DNA from: JBPEWY01 sp965224095
GTDB lineage: Bacteria; Bacteroidota; Bacteroidia; Flavobacteriales; Flavobacteriaceae
Assembly: GCA_965224095.1 (NCBI GenBank)
Contig: OZ245039.1
Span: forward strand, 186,001-250,000
Direction: 5' to 3'
Length of the DNA stretch: 64,000 bases
The translations under genes were made by a program, and so were the position numbers. The notes under the pieces are model-generated. The model saw only the letters and a program-made list of their open reading frames with translations, was not told the origin of the DNA and searched no databases. Each line of letters starts with the position of its first letter. Positions within the stretch are counted from its first letter, which is position 1. Positions 8,396-17,673 of this stretch are shown piece by piece.

Positions 8396-9512
8396 ATATT
8401 GATTTTTTATAGGTGCTTCTTCGTTTGTGAATTTTAGGATTAAAGTTTTTCCAAATTTGATGAATCGCCGTGTTTTCTTCCAGTTCCGGGGTTCTGATAC
8501 AGGTTTTTATTCCCTTTTCACTGAATACTTTATAATATTCGTTAAAAATAATGGCGGTTACACCCTTATTCTGATAGGAGGGCTCTATTCCGATAAGATA
8601 AAAAACAGCCTCCTTGCTTTTCTTCCGGGCCCTGAGAAGGTGGAAAATTCCAAAGGGGAATAGTTTTCCGTTTGCTTTCTGCAATGCATCGGCAAATGAA
8701 GGCATAACAATGGCAAAAGCTATGATATTATCATGTTCATCTACAACGAACTTTATATATTCCGGATTTATGAAGGTGATGTATTTTTTCTTGAAATAAT
8801 TAATTTGAGTTTCAGAGATAGCTACGTGTGAAGCCAGTTTATCATAACTGTTATTGAAAAGGTCAAACATCTTTCCCACATACGGCATAATATCTTTGGA
8901 AGATGTAAAATTCAATGCCTTTAGTTTATACCTTTTTTTAATGAGTTCCTGTAATCTGCTGAACGATTTCGGGTCTACATTGTTAAAATTAAAAATACCT
9001 TCTATGTAGTTTTTTTCCCTAACCAGCCCCAGCGTTTCCAAATGTTGCACATAATAGGGATGATTATACCAGGTAACCATAGTGCCTTTTTGATCGTATC
9101 CTTCCGTAAGAACTCCAACCTTATCGAGATTGGAAAAACCTAAAGGGCCTTCCATATAATCCAGTTGGTATTCCTTACCAATCTCCGTTACTTTATCCAA
9201 TAATCTTCGCGTAACTTCGATATCGTCAATCATATCCAGCCATCCGAAGCGAATTTTTTTAATTCCCTGATCTCTTACTTCCGTCCAATTAACGATAACC
9301 GCCACTCTGCCTACTGCAGTTGTATCCTTATACGCCATAAAAAAACGAGCATCGGCATGTTCGAATACAGGATTTTTTAAAGGGTTAAAACTTTCCAACT
9401 CACCTTTAACAATCGGAGGAATCCAATAGGGAGATCCGCGATATATTTTGAATGGGAATTTTACAAATTTCTTCAGATCTGCCGGGCTCTTAACTTCTTT
9501 TATTTCTATCAT
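8394..9512 (-). CDS. GNAT-fold protein of unknown substrate
   Basis: A 372-residue soluble protein. The C-terminal part (about 230-370) has a GNAT acetyl-CoA-binding pattern, YLIGIEPSYQNKGVTAIIFNEY, with Q-N-K-G-V in the pyrophosphate loop. The N-terminal half (KSPADLKKFVKFPFKIYRGSPYWIPP) is the conserved start of a Bacteroidota family usually called hypothetical or GNAT. It lies 27 bases downstream of, and on the same strand as, an outer-membrane protein gene, and converges on the sulfonolipid acyltransferase. An N-acyltransferase role in that lipid pathway is possible but not shown by sequence. Confidence 0.6.
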   Translation of the reverse strand: MIEIKEVKSPADLKKFVKFPFKIYRGSPYWIPPIVKGELESFNPLKNPVFEHADARFFMAYKDTTAVGRVAVIVNWTEVRDQGIKKIRFGWLDMIDDIEVTRRLLDKVTEIGKEYQLDYMEGPLGFSNLDKVGVLTEGYDQKGTMVTWYNHPYYVQHLETLGLVREKNYIEGIFNFNNVDPKSFSRLQELIKKRYKLKALNFTSSKDIMPYVGKMFDLFNNSYDKLASHVAISETQINYFKKKYITFINPEYIKFVVDEHDNIIAFAIVMPSFADALQKANGKLFPFGIFHLLRARKKSKEAVFYLIGIEPSYQNKGVTAIIFNEYYKVFSEKGIKTCIRTPELEENTAIHQIWKNFNPKIHKRRSTYKKSI

Positions 9513-9539
9513 ATTCCTATAGCGGTTCTCTTTACATGA

Positions 9540-10568
9540 TTAACCCTCCTCCTGAAGCTCGGGAAGACTGTCATGATCTTTTTTCTTTTTACGTTTACGT
9601 TGTTCTTTCTTTATGCGTCTTCTTTCTTTTCCCTCATCAATTGCCTTTAGCTGATCCTGATGGAAATCAAGGCGATAAGAGATTCCCAGATTTCCAAATA
9701 ATCTGGAAGGAGTGTTTTTAAAATTAGTTCCCATGGAAGCATCCAGCTGGAAATTTTTATTCCATAAATACGCTGCTCCGCCTCGCACCAAAGCATCGGC
9801 ATACCGATCGCTTTTTACCCCCTGGTACTCCACAAACAGCGACCATTTTGGATTTTTAAGGGCATGAGTAACGGCCAAAGCGTAGCTGAACTCCGGATAG
9901 TCCGATCCAATTTTATCGTAAGCAAAATTGGTTACCACCACCCAGGTTCCCGCCAAATGACTTTGAGTAGCAATCATGACTTTTGGGCTAATGGTTGGCT
10001 CTTCTCTGTGAAATATAAAATTCGAACTGGTAGTGGAGAAAACATTATTGTACACATAGGGCGAATCAAATATATTGATATTTACTCCTACATAAGCCGA
10101 AATAGCCGGAATAAGGTCTTTCCATTTAAATCCGTTGTTAGCTCGCCAACTATACAAATTGGGTTTGTTATTCTCCGGGTTTTTGAAAGGGTCAAAAAAC
10201 AGGTATTTAACCCCAAAGGTATGCCTGCTAAATCCGTTTCTGTTGCTTTCAGTAGGAGGAAGGGCACTGTTATCGGTAAGCTTATCAAAAAGATAACTTC
10301 CTTCCCATGATAATTCCAGTTCTTCAAATAACAATCCGTATCGAAGCGCAAAATCAATGTTGAAAATATTTGACTTTGCCAGTAGGCGATCATGTTCCTG
10401 TTTGTCCATTCCCAAAGCAAATTCTCCCTGAACAACATTTCTCCCTACCGAAAAAGCACTAACCGAAACCCCCGGCCGATTTGAATTAATCACATCCGTG
10501 TATTGTGAAGTCCCTAAAAAAGGTATAAGCAGTAGGCAGGAGGCAAGTATCTTCCAAATAAGTTTCAT
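9540..10568 (-). CDS. Outer-membrane barrel protein, transporter family
   Basis: A 342-residue exported protein with a signal peptide ending LGTS and mature start QYTD. The body consists of alternating aromatic/polar beta strands, consistent with the channel-like outer-membrane family annotated as 'transporter' (phenol MetA degradation-like). The last ~35 residues are soluble and very basic (KKEQRKRKKKKDH), followed by an acidic end, and would lie in the periplasm. Probably first gene of a two-gene unit with the GNAT-fold gene (27-base gap). A TAnnTTTG-like box is present upstream at 10585-10592 on the minus strand. Confidence 0.65.
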   Translation of the reverse strand: MKLIWKILASCLLLIPFLGTSQYTDVINSNRPGVSVSAFSVGRNVVQGEFALGMDKQEHDRLLAKSNIFNIDFALRYGLLFEELELSWEGSYLFDKLTDNSALPPTESNRNGFSRHTFGVKYLFFDPFKNPENNKPNLYSWRANNGFKWKDLIPAISAYVGVNINIFDSPYVYNNVFSTTSSNFIFHREEPTISPKVMIATQSHLAGTWVVVTNFAYDKIGSDYPEFSYALAVTHALKNPKWSLFVEYQGVKSDRYADALVRGGAAYLWNKNFQLDASMGTNFKNTPSRLFGNLGISYRLDFHQDQLKAIDEGKERRRIKKEQRKRKKKKDHDSLPELQEEG

Positions 10569-10584
10569 GGCATTACGGTTGATT

Positions 10585-10592
10585 CAAATATA
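10585..10592 (-). promoter_or_regulatory. -7 box (TATATTTG on minus strand) for the outer-membrane protein gene
   Basis: Matches TAnnTTTG, 16 bases before the start codon; no convincing -33 element. Confidence 0.4.
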
Positions 10593-10645
10593 TAAGATTT
10601 TATTAATTTTTCCCCAGATATACGCATTTTACATAACGATCGTCG

Positions 10646-10653
10646 TATTTTTG
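10646..10653 (+). promoter_or_regulatory. -7 box (TATTTTTG) ahead of the DUF4834-YfhO-glycan gene run
   Basis: Matches TAnnTTTG and lies 27 bases before the first gene of the four-gene run; the -33 element is unclear. Confidence 0.4.
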
Positions 10654-10680
10654 ATCCAGTTTAAATTTTAATATCCGTAT

Positions 10681-10947
10681 ATGTGGTTTTTAAAGATCAT
10701 TTTAATCATTTTGTTGGTGTATTACGGCCTAAAAATACTGGCTAATATTTTTGGTCCTTCTTTGTTACGCTACGTATCTAAAAGGACGGAAAAGCATTTT
10801 GCCGATAAATTCAGGCAGTATAACGATCAAAAGACCTCTTATGAAGAACGCTCAGAAGGCGAGGTTAGTATTGATAAACAGCCAGAATCTGAAAGGAAAT
10901 CTAACCGAAAAGTTGGAGAATATATAGATTTTGAGGAAATTGACTAA
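10681..10947 (+). CDS. DUF4834 family small membrane protein
   Basis: An 88-residue protein with one N-terminal transmembrane helix (about residues 3-24) and a charged cytoplasmic tail ending in the conserved GEYIDFEEI motif. This matches DUF4834, a short family found in Bacteroidota and of unknown function. It starts a co-directional run with YfhO (19-base gap), a glycosyltransferase and a flippase. Confidence 0.8.
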   Translation: MWFLKIILIILLVYYGLKILANIFGPSLLRYVSKRTEKHFADKFRQYNDQKTSYEERSEGEVSIDKQPESERKSNRKVGEYIDFEEID

Positions 10948-10966
10948 CCTAAACCATCCAGTGTAA

Positions 10967-13396
10967 ATGAATATCTCTCTTAAAAAAACCTTACCTCATA
11001 TTGCGGTTCTTATAGGGTTTGTGGTAATTTCTTTATTGTATTTTAATCCGGTATTAAGCGGAAAACAGATTTATCAAAGTGATATTGTGCAATATACCGC
11101 AATGTCTAAACAACAATCGGATTATAGAAATGAAAAAGGACAAGAACCGTACTGGACAGATAGCGCCTTTGGTGGAATGCCAACCTATCAATTGGGGGCC
11201 AGATATCCACATAATTATATAAAGAAACTGGATAGCTTAATACGATTCTTACCAAGACCTGCCGATTATTTGTTTTTGTACTTCCTGGGTTTTTACCTTC
11301 TGCTATTGGTTTTAAAGGTAGATTGGAGGCTTGCTGTAATTGGCGCATTGGCGTTTGGTTTTTCTACCTATCTAATTATTATACTGGGAGTCGGACATAA
11401 TGCCAAAGCCCATGCCATAGGGTATTTCCCCTGGGTTCTGGCGGGAATCGTACTTACTTTTCAGAAAAAATATATACCGGGCTTTTTGTTAACGGCGGTA
11501 GCTATGGCACTGGAAATCCAGGCTAACCATATCCAGATGACATACTATCTGGGTTTGTTAGTACTGGTTTTGGGGGTGGCATATTTGATAGACGCTTATA
11601 AAAAACAAATTCTCACTCATTTTTTCAGGTCTGTGGGAATTCTGTTGATTGCAGTAGTACTGGGTGTTATAACCAATGCAACTGGTTTGCTGGCAACTAA
11701 AGAGTATGCCGACTGGAGTACAAGGGGAAAAACCGAATTAACCCTGAATCCCGATGGAACGCCTAAAGAATTGATGAATAGCGGATTAAGCAAATCCTAT
11801 ATTACCGAATATAGCTATGGAATTGCAGAATCGATGAATCTGCTGGTTCCACGTTTATTTGGAGGTTCTAACAGTGAGAACATCGGAAAGAAGTCAAACA
11901 CTTATGAATTTCTGATAGAGCAGGGCTTTGATAGAAATCAGGCAAAAGATTTTGTAAGCGGACTTCCATTGTATTGGGGAGCTCAACCTATTGTGGCCGC
12001 TCCCGCCTATGTAGGGGCCGTGATAGTTTTTCTATTTGTATTAGGCCTGTTCCTGGTTAAGGGCAGACTGAAGTGGTGGCTGGTAGGAGGAACGGTTCTT
12101 TCATTATTGCTGTCATGGGGGAAAAACTTTGAGATCCTTACCAATTTTATGATCGACTATTTTCCTATGTACGACAAATTCCGCGCAGTTTCTTCTATTC
12201 AAGTATTACTTGAACTGTGTATGCCTATACTAGCTGTTTTTACGCTTGTTAGAGTGTTTAATGAAGCAATAAGAAAGGAAGAGAAACTTACCGCATTAAA
12301 ATGGTCGTTTTCCATCGTATTTGGCTTGGGATTATTGCTTTTATTAGGTAAAGGAATGTTTGATTTTGTGGGTTCCAGCGACGGAACACTGAGACAGTAT
12401 TATGGGAATGAGCTTTTGAATGTTATCGTGGAAGATCGTAAAATGGTGTATACACAAGACCTTATCCGATCGCTTCTTTTAGTGTTGGCAACAGCAGCGC
12501 TTCTGCTCGGTTTTATTACAAAAAGGATTAAAGAAACTTACGTAATCCTATTCATGGGAATACTTATACTGATTGACCTGGTTGGGATAGACAGGCGCTA
12601 TGTAAATGAAAATGATTTTGTAGGTAAGAGAAAAATGGAACAACCTTTCAGACTCACGCAAACAGATGAAGCAATACTATCTGATAAAGGGCATTACCGG
12701 GTATTTAATGTACGTGAAGGCTTAAATGGAGCCAGCACCTCTTATTTTCATAAATCAATCGGAGGGTATCATGCGGCTAAACCCAGAGCACTCCAGGAGT
12801 TGTTTGAGTATCAGGTATCAAAAAATAACCTGGAGCCACTTAATATGCTGAATGTTAAGTATTTTATCCAACCCGGTGAAAAGGGTCAACCTGTAGTAAT
12901 TCCAAATTCCGAAGCTAATGGAAATGCCTGGTTTGTTAAAGAGGTACAAACAGTGTTGTCGCGAAACGAAGAACTTTTTGCCCTGGACAGCCTGAACACC
13001 CGAAGGACGGCTCTGGTAAATGCGGAGGATTTCAATACGTTTTCGTTAAAAGATCGATATCAAACGGACTCGACGGCCTCAATTGTGTTGAAAGGGTATG
13101 AGCCAAATAAGCTGGAATATATTTCAAATAATAAGTACGATGGATTGGCGGTTTTTTCGGAAGTATATTATCCAAAGGGCTGGAAGGTGCATGTAGACGG
13201 GGAGGCCGTAGACCATTTCAGGGCAGATTATGCTTTGCGTGCATTGCGCATTCCGGCCGGGAAACACGAAATTGTTTTTTCATTTGAACCTCAGGTAATA
13301 AAGAAAGGAACAGCTATTTCTCTGGCGGGAAATATCACATTACTTCTTTTGATAGTGGGGGGACTTTTTTATGAAATCAGAAAAAATAAGCGTTGA
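10967..13396 (+). CDS. YfhO family integral membrane protein
   Basis: An 809-residue polytopic protein. Hydrophobic segments fill about residues 8-200, 215-240, 335-420, 450-470 and 500-545, with a last helix near 785-800; a soluble beta-rich part (~560-780) precedes it. The motif FGGMPTYQLGARYPHN after the first helix is typical of the Bacteroidota YfhO branch. YfhO proteins resemble GT-C glycosyltransferases and in Firmicutes take part in decorating surface polymers. Sitting 20 bases before a glycosyltransferase and close to a flippase, it probably acts on a lipid-linked or surface glycan; the substrate is unknown. Confidence 0.8.
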   Translation: MNISLKKTLPHIAVLIGFVVISLLYFNPVLSGKQIYQSDIVQYTAMSKQQSDYRNEKGQEPYWTDSAFGGMPTYQLGARYPHNYIKKLDSLIRFLPRPADYLFLYFLGFYLLLLVLKVDWRLAVIGALAFGFSTYLIIILGVGHNAKAHAIGYFPWVLAGIVLTFQKKYIPGFLLTAVAMALEIQANHIQMTYYLGLLVLVLGVAYLIDAYKKQILTHFFRSVGILLIAVVLGVITNATGLLATKEYADWSTRGKTELTLNPDGTPKELMNSGLSKSYITEYSYGIAESMNLLVPRLFGGSNSENIGKKSNTYEFLIEQGFDRNQAKDFVSGLPLYWGAQPIVAAPAYVGAVIVFLFVLGLFLVKGRLKWWLVGGTVLSLLLSWGKNFEILTNFMIDYFPMYDKFRAVSSIQVLLELCMPILAVFTLVRVFNEAIRKEEKLTALKWSFSIVFGLGLLLLLGKGMFDFVGSSDGTLRQYYGNELLNVIVEDRKMVYTQDLIRSLLLVLATAALLLGFITKRIKETYVILFMGILILIDLVGIDRRYVNENDFVGKRKMEQPFRLTQTDEAILSDKGHYRVFNVREGLNGASTSYFHKSIGGYHAAKPRALQELFEYQVSKNNLEPLNMLNVKYFIQPGEKGQPVVIPNSEANGNAWFVKEVQTVLSRNEELFALDSLNTRRTALVNAEDFNTFSLKDRYQTDSTASIVLKGYEPNKLEYISNNKYDGLAVFSEVYYPKGWKVHVDGEAVDHFRADYALRALRIPAGKHEIVFSFEPQVIKKGTAISLAGNITLLLLIVGGLFYEIRKNKR

Positions 13397-13416
13397 AATA
13401 ATCCGGATAGTTACGA

Positions 13417-14697
13417 ATGAAGAAAGTGCTTATAATTACGTATTACTGGCCCCCCGCAGGAGGGCCCGGAGTACAGCGCTGGCTTAGTTTTGTTAAGTAT
13501 CTCAGAGATTTTAATATCGAACCGGTAGTTTACACGCCGGAAGGGGCTCATTATCCTATTGTTGATGAATCGCTTAGCAATAAAATCCCCGAGGGAATTA
13601 CCATTCTGAAAACACCCATTATGGAACCTTATAAATGGGCTTCCCGTATTTCCTCTAAAAAAACAAAACAAATAAGCTCCGGAATAATAACAAAATCCAG
13701 GCAGTCATTTACCGAAAAACTGATGCTTTGGGTACGTGGGAATTTTTTTGTTCCGGATGCCCGTAAATTTTGGGTAAAGCCTTCTGTGAAATTCCTCAAC
13801 CGGTATATAAAGGAACATCATATAGAAACTGTGATTACAACGGGACCACCTCATAGTTTGCATTTAATAGGCATGAAACTACAGGAACAGATCGGAGTTA
13901 AATGGATAGCCGATTTTCGGGACCCATGGACGCGAATCGGATATCACAAAGAGTTAAAATTATCTTCTGCGGCAGCCAGAAAACATATTCATTTGGAAAA
14001 ACAGGTGTTACAAAAGGCAAACCTTTTAGTGACCACCAGTTATACCACAGCACAGGAGTTTGAAGGCCTTTCGGGCCGCTCGGCGGAAGTGATTACTAAT
14101 GGATATGAGGATTTTTCAGGGCAGCGCCCTTCGCTGAGCAGAAAATTCACACTGGCGCATACCGGATCGTTGCTTTCCGATAGAAATCCGGAAGTTTTAT
14201 GGAAAGTATTGTCCGATTTAACCCGTGAAAAAGAAGGTTTTGGAGAAGATCTGGAAGTGGCTCTCACAGGAACCACCAGTTCGGAAGTTGTTAACAGCAT
14301 GGAGAAACACGGTCTGACGCCTTATCTTAAACTTACCGGATATCAACCGCACAGAACCATTCGGGAGATACAACTCGCTGCTCAGGTATTGCTTTTAATT
14401 GAAATCAATCGTCCGGAAACCCGAGGTATTATTCCCGGGAAACTATTTGAGTATATGGCTTCCGGGAGACCAATTCTGGCTGTCGGACCCGAAAGGTGGG
14501 ACGTGAAAAAAATAATAAAACAAACTAATACAGGAGCCGTATTCTCTTATGAAGATTATAAGGGCCTTCGGGAAAATATAGAGTCTATGTACAACGATTT
14601 CAAGAATGAATCGTTAAAGGCTCATGGGATAGGTATAAAAGAATTCAGCCGGAAATCTCTAACGGCTAAGCTGGCCAAAAAAATTCATGACTTATAA
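13417..14697 (+). CDS. GT4-family glycosyltransferase
   Basis: A 426-residue cytosolic glycosyltransferase with two Rossmann-like halves. The N-terminus shows ITYYWPPAGGPGVQRW, as in flavobacterial GT4 enzymes, and the C-terminal half has a GT-B nucleotide-sugar region, RGIIPGKLFEYMASGRPILAVG. It would transfer a sugar from a nucleotide donor to a membrane-bound acceptor; donor and acceptor are not readable. It is 20 bases after yfhO and 8 bases before the flippase, so they are very likely co-transcribed. Confidence 0.82.
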   Translation: MKKVLIITYYWPPAGGPGVQRWLSFVKYLRDFNIEPVVYTPEGAHYPIVDESLSNKIPEGITILKTPIMEPYKWASRISSKKTKQISSGIITKSRQSFTEKLMLWVRGNFFVPDARKFWVKPSVKFLNRYIKEHHIETVITTGPPHSLHLIGMKLQEQIGVKWIADFRDPWTRIGYHKELKLSSAAARKHIHLEKQVLQKANLLVTTSYTTAQEFEGLSGRSAEVITNGYEDFSGQRPSLSRKFTLAHTGSLLSDRNPEVLWKVLSDLTREKEGFGEDLEVALTGTTSSEVVNSMEKHGLTPYLKLTGYQPHRTIREIQLAAQVLLLIEINRPETRGIIPGKLFEYMASGRPILAVGPERWDVKKIIKQTNTGAVFSYEDYKGLRENIESMYNDFKNESLKAHGIGIKEFSRKSLTAKLAKKIHDL

Positions 14698-14705
14698 TAT
14701 CCGAA

Positions 14706-16169
14706 ATGGGAATTGTACTAAAACAGTCTTTTAAGAATACATTAACCACCTATTGGGGGTTTGCTTTTGGTGCTCTAAACACCCTGTTTTTATATACTAA
14801 TTTTCTGAGCGAATCATATTATGGTCTGATAACGTTTATCTTATCTACGGCTAATATCATGATGCCGTTAATGGCTGTAGGCGTACATAATACCCTTGTG
14901 AAATTTTACTCCGGCTATGCTAAAGAAATTGAAAAAGACCGATTTCTTACCTATATGGTTTTTTTACCATTTATTTTTATTATTCCTTTAGGGTTGATCG
15001 GATGGATAGCTTATGATGCTATTGCGGCATGGTTATCCAGGGAAAACGCTATTGTAGGCAATTATGTGGCACTTATTTTTATAACAGCTATTGCCATGGC
15101 CTACTTTGAAATATTCTATGCCTGGGCGCGGGTACAGTTTAAAAGCGTTTACGGTAACTTTTTAAAGGAAGTTTTTCACCGAATCTGTATTACCCTTTTA
15201 TTGTTTGGTGTTTTTTTGGAATGGCTTACAGTACAGGAATTTATCTATGCGCTGGTTGGCGTATATATACTTAGAATGGTTCTTATGAAACTGTACGCCT
15301 ATACGTTACGCCCACCTAAATTAACGTGGAAACGGCCAAATAATTTACCTACCGTACTGAATTACTCCTTTTTAATCATACTTGCCGGATCGGTTGCCGT
15401 ACTTATTCTGGATATAGACAAGTTTATGATCGGACAGTATTTACCCATTGAACAGGTAGCTTTTTACGGGGTGGCAGTTTATATTGCAACGGTCATAGCT
15501 GTTCCGGCCAGGGCTATGCATCAAATAACTTATCCGCTTACGGCGCAATTACTGAATTCCGGAGCCAGGGCAGAACTTAAAAACTTATATCGAAAAAGCT
15601 CTATTAATCTTTTTATTGTTGGTGGAGGGATCTTCCTGCTTATTGTTTTGAACCTGCATGAAATGTATCTTTTAATTAGTGAGGCATACCGGGGAGCTGT
15701 GTTGGTAGTTTTTCTTATAGGCGCAGCCAAGTTATACGATAACCTCCTGGGCAATAACAATGCCATCTTATTTAGCTCAGATCATTACCCCATCATCCTG
15801 GTTTTAGGACTTTTGCTGGTATTCCTCATTGTGTCGTTAAATATGATTTTTATTCCGATTCTGGGAATTAACGGAGCGGCAATTGCTACTTTTCTTGCTA
15901 TAGTTATCTATAATACGGCAAAACTCATATTTGTAAAAAATAAACTCAGAATGCATCCGTTTACTCATGCTACCTGGAAGACTTTAGGAATTATTACACT
16001 ACTTTTTTTACTTTTTTATTTTTGGAATTTTCCTTTTCATCCGATCATAAACATTACCCTTAAATCGATCTTGGTTATTGCCGTTTACCTCTGGATGATA
16101 TATACCTTTCGTCTGTCGGACGATATGGTACGAGTAATACAGAACCTTGTAAAACGTAAAACCCGCTAG
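14706..16169 (+). CDS. Wzx/MATE-like polysaccharide flippase
   Basis: A 487-residue protein with about 14 hydrophobic segments and short loops, matching the polysaccharide biosynthesis (oligosaccharide flippase) branch of the MOP superfamily. The N-terminus (LKQSFKNTLTTYWGFAFGALNTL) is typical. Such proteins move undecaprenyl-linked oligosaccharides across the inner membrane. It is the last gene of the DUF4834-YfhO-GT4 run, and its stop codon lies inside a bidirectional hairpin. No ligase or polymerase is in the window. Confidence 0.82.
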   Translation: MGIVLKQSFKNTLTTYWGFAFGALNTLFLYTNFLSESYYGLITFILSTANIMMPLMAVGVHNTLVKFYSGYAKEIEKDRFLTYMVFLPFIFIIPLGLIGWIAYDAIAAWLSRENAIVGNYVALIFITAIAMAYFEIFYAWARVQFKSVYGNFLKEVFHRICITLLLFGVFLEWLTVQEFIYALVGVYILRMVLMKLYAYTLRPPKLTWKRPNNLPTVLNYSFLIILAGSVAVLILDIDKFMIGQYLPIEQVAFYGVAVYIATVIAVPARAMHQITYPLTAQLLNSGARAELKNLYRKSSINLFIVGGGIFLLIVLNLHEMYLLISEAYRGAVLVVFLIGAAKLYDNLLGNNNAILFSSDHYPIILVLGLLLVFLIVSLNMIFIPILGINGAAIATFLAIVIYNTAKLIFVKNKLRMHPFTHATWKTLGIITLLFLLFYFWNFPFHPIINITLKSILVIAVYLWMIYTFRLSDDMVRVIQNLVKRKTR

Positions 16170-16193
16170 TTGTAAAACAACATCACGGGTTTT
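16158..16193. terminator. Bidirectional terminator overlapping the flippase stop codon
   Basis: AAAACCCG (16158-16165) pairs with CGGGTTTT (16186-16193) around a 20-base loop that contains a weaker inner stem. It lies at the 3' ends of the flippase and of the minus-strand Arg-rich secreted protein gene. Confidence 0.65.
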
Positions 16194-16194
16194 A

Positions 16195-16210
16195 ACTAAC
16201 CAACCAAAAA
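16195..16210 (-). repeat. 16-base 3'-UTR motif, copy 1
   Basis: ACTAACCAACCAAAAA on the plus strand (TTTTTGGTTGGTTAGT in the transcript) ends 22 bases after the stop codon of the gene at 16233. The identical 16-mer occurs at 17636-17651, at the same distance from the stop codon of the paralog. Confidence 0.8.
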
Positions 16211-16232
16211 TCTTGATAAACGAGAACCGGTT

Positions 16233-17495
16233 TTAAAACCTTCCTCTACCGGTTCTGCTGTTAGCATGTTTTTGTGTTCTTTGAGAGCTTCTGTTCGCTG
16301 AAGGCTTACGACTTCTGGTAGCGGTTCTTGTTTGTACGCTTTTGTCCGACCTGTTTACCGTTTTTCTCGATGTCGAAGCCATAGGGCTTCGTTGAACGGG
16401 GGTTCTATGCTGACGGACATGGCTTCTTTCGGTTCTTTGAACGGTTCTTCCTGCTCGTGTTGAATTCCGTACCGGCTTGCTGTTGTTAACCCGAGGGCGT
16501 TCTGACCTTTGCGTTTGAGATCGGGTGGTTCTGCGTGATGCATTTTCATAACGAGAATCCGACCGGGATGTAATACCTGAGCGTTGTTTTCCCGATGACT
16601 TTTTAGAGAGATCGCGACGATCCGTTACGGTTCTTGAATCTTTAATTGCTTTATGATCAGTTCGAACCCGTGCGTTTCTTTCCGAATTAGTTTTTCTTGA
16701 AATTTCACGACGCTTACCGGACGCATCCCTGTTGCGTAAACCACTTCGCATATCATTTTGCACAAGGCGATCCCTTCGGTCTCTATGGTAAGTACTCCTG
16801 CGCTCGGTTACTCTTCTATCATTTACATAAGTAGTTCTTCTGCTGTTCCGGCTGTTATAGCGATATTCTCTTCCAACTTTTGCATACGTTCTTCTGTAAT
16901 TATTTACATAAGGCTTATAATAAGTATATCTAACAGGCGCATAGTACCTTCGGTAAGGATTGTAGCTTACCAAACACAAACTAACTGCCGGTCTTACAAA
17001 ATAACGATGATAAGGATAATATACGTATCGTCTGTTAAAAGGATTTATATAACCCGTACAGTGGCTAAAAACGCCATACGAATCGTAGTGTACATATAAT
17101 CCCCCAACCCGGTATAATCTTCGGTTGTCATAATAGATGTCTACATCTCCTATACGCGATACCCTTCCGTAATAATCGTAATAAATAGGAACATTTTCAA
17201 CCTGAATTACGGCTCCGTAATCATCGTATTGAACATAAGGACTATAATCGTAACCGGAGTTAAAAGTAAGGCTTAAACTTCCTCTTCGCCCATGAACATT
17301 TACACGTCCTTCAAAAGCCTGATCTATATAAAAATCAAATTCACCATCCGGATATACCGAAAAGGTAATGCCGTTTTCAACAAAAATGAAGGAATTTCCA
17401 TAACCCCGGGAAAAGTGAGTTGCTTCTTCGGACGCAGCTTTCAAGCCAAAAGTACCCGTTAAAACAGCTACTAAAAGTATTACAGCGTTTTTCAT
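16233..17495 (-). CDS. Secreted YD-like repeat protein with a long basic tail (paralog A)
   Basis: A 420-residue exported protein of unknown function. The signal peptide begins MKNAVILLVAVLTG and is cleaved near GLKA. Residues ~25-160 match the paralog at 17674: FVENGITFSVYPDGEFDF, then short repeats of type YDxYGRVxRIGDxxIYYD. From about 165 the protein is Tyr/Arg-rich, and from ~200 onward extremely basic and low in complexity (Arg, Ser, Thr, Lys), possibly for binding polyanions. An upstream ATG at 17522 would add nine residues ahead of a normal signal peptide. A sigma-54-type promoter precedes it. Confidence 0.75.
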   Translation of the reverse strand: MKNAVILLVAVLTGTFGLKAASEEATHFSRGYGNSFIFVENGITFSVYPDGEFDFYIDQAFEGRVNVHGRRGSLSLTFNSGYDYSPYVQYDDYGAVIQVENVPIYYDYYGRVSRIGDVDIYYDNRRLYRVGGLYVHYDSYGVFSHCTGYINPFNRRYVYYPYHRYFVRPAVSLCLVSYNPYRRYYAPVRYTYYKPYVNNYRRTYAKVGREYRYNSRNSRRTTYVNDRRVTERRSTYHRDRRDRLVQNDMRSGLRNRDASGKRREISRKTNSERNARVRTDHKAIKDSRTVTDRRDLSKKSSGKQRSGITSRSDSRYENASRRTTRSQTQRSERPRVNNSKPVRNSTRAGRTVQRTERSHVRQHRTPVQRSPMASTSRKTVNRSDKSVQTRTATRSRKPSANRSSQRTQKHANSRTGRGRF

Positions 17496-17550
17496 GCTAT
17501 TAAATATTTTTGAGTTAGACATACTTTTGGCTGGGTTATTTAATAGTGTA

Positions 17551-17567
17551 TCAAGTTGCGTGCCAAA
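17551..17567 (-). promoter_or_regulatory. Sigma-54-type -24/-12 promoter for paralog A
   Basis: On the minus strand it reads TTTGGCACGCAACTTGA, i.e. TTGGCACG-N4-TTGA, against the RpoN consensus TTGGCACG-N4-TTGC. The GG and TTG are at the right spacing, placing transcription start near 17540. The same eight-base -24 block and the same spacing precede the paralog. Confidence 0.75.
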
Positions 17568-17593
17568 TTAAGAAGTGAACTCTAATTTTTAAA

Positions 17594-17633
17594 GAAAACC
17601 CCGAAGTATGCAATGAACAGACCTCAGGGTTTC
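17594..17633 (-). terminator. Terminator after paralog B
   Basis: On the minus strand GAAACCCTGA (17624-17633) pairs imperfectly (one G-U, one bulge) with TCGGGGTTTTC (17594-17604) and is followed by a T-rich stretch. Confidence 0.55.
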
Positions 17634-17635
17634 CT

Positions 17636-17651
17636 ACTAACCAACCAAAAA
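17636..17651 (-). repeat. 16-base 3'-UTR motif, copy 2
   Basis: Identical to 16195-16210. It ends 22 bases from the stop codon of the gene at 17674, as in copy 1, and precedes a hairpin. Confidence 0.8.
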
Positions 17652-17673
17652 ACCACTCATAAATGAGTTTATA

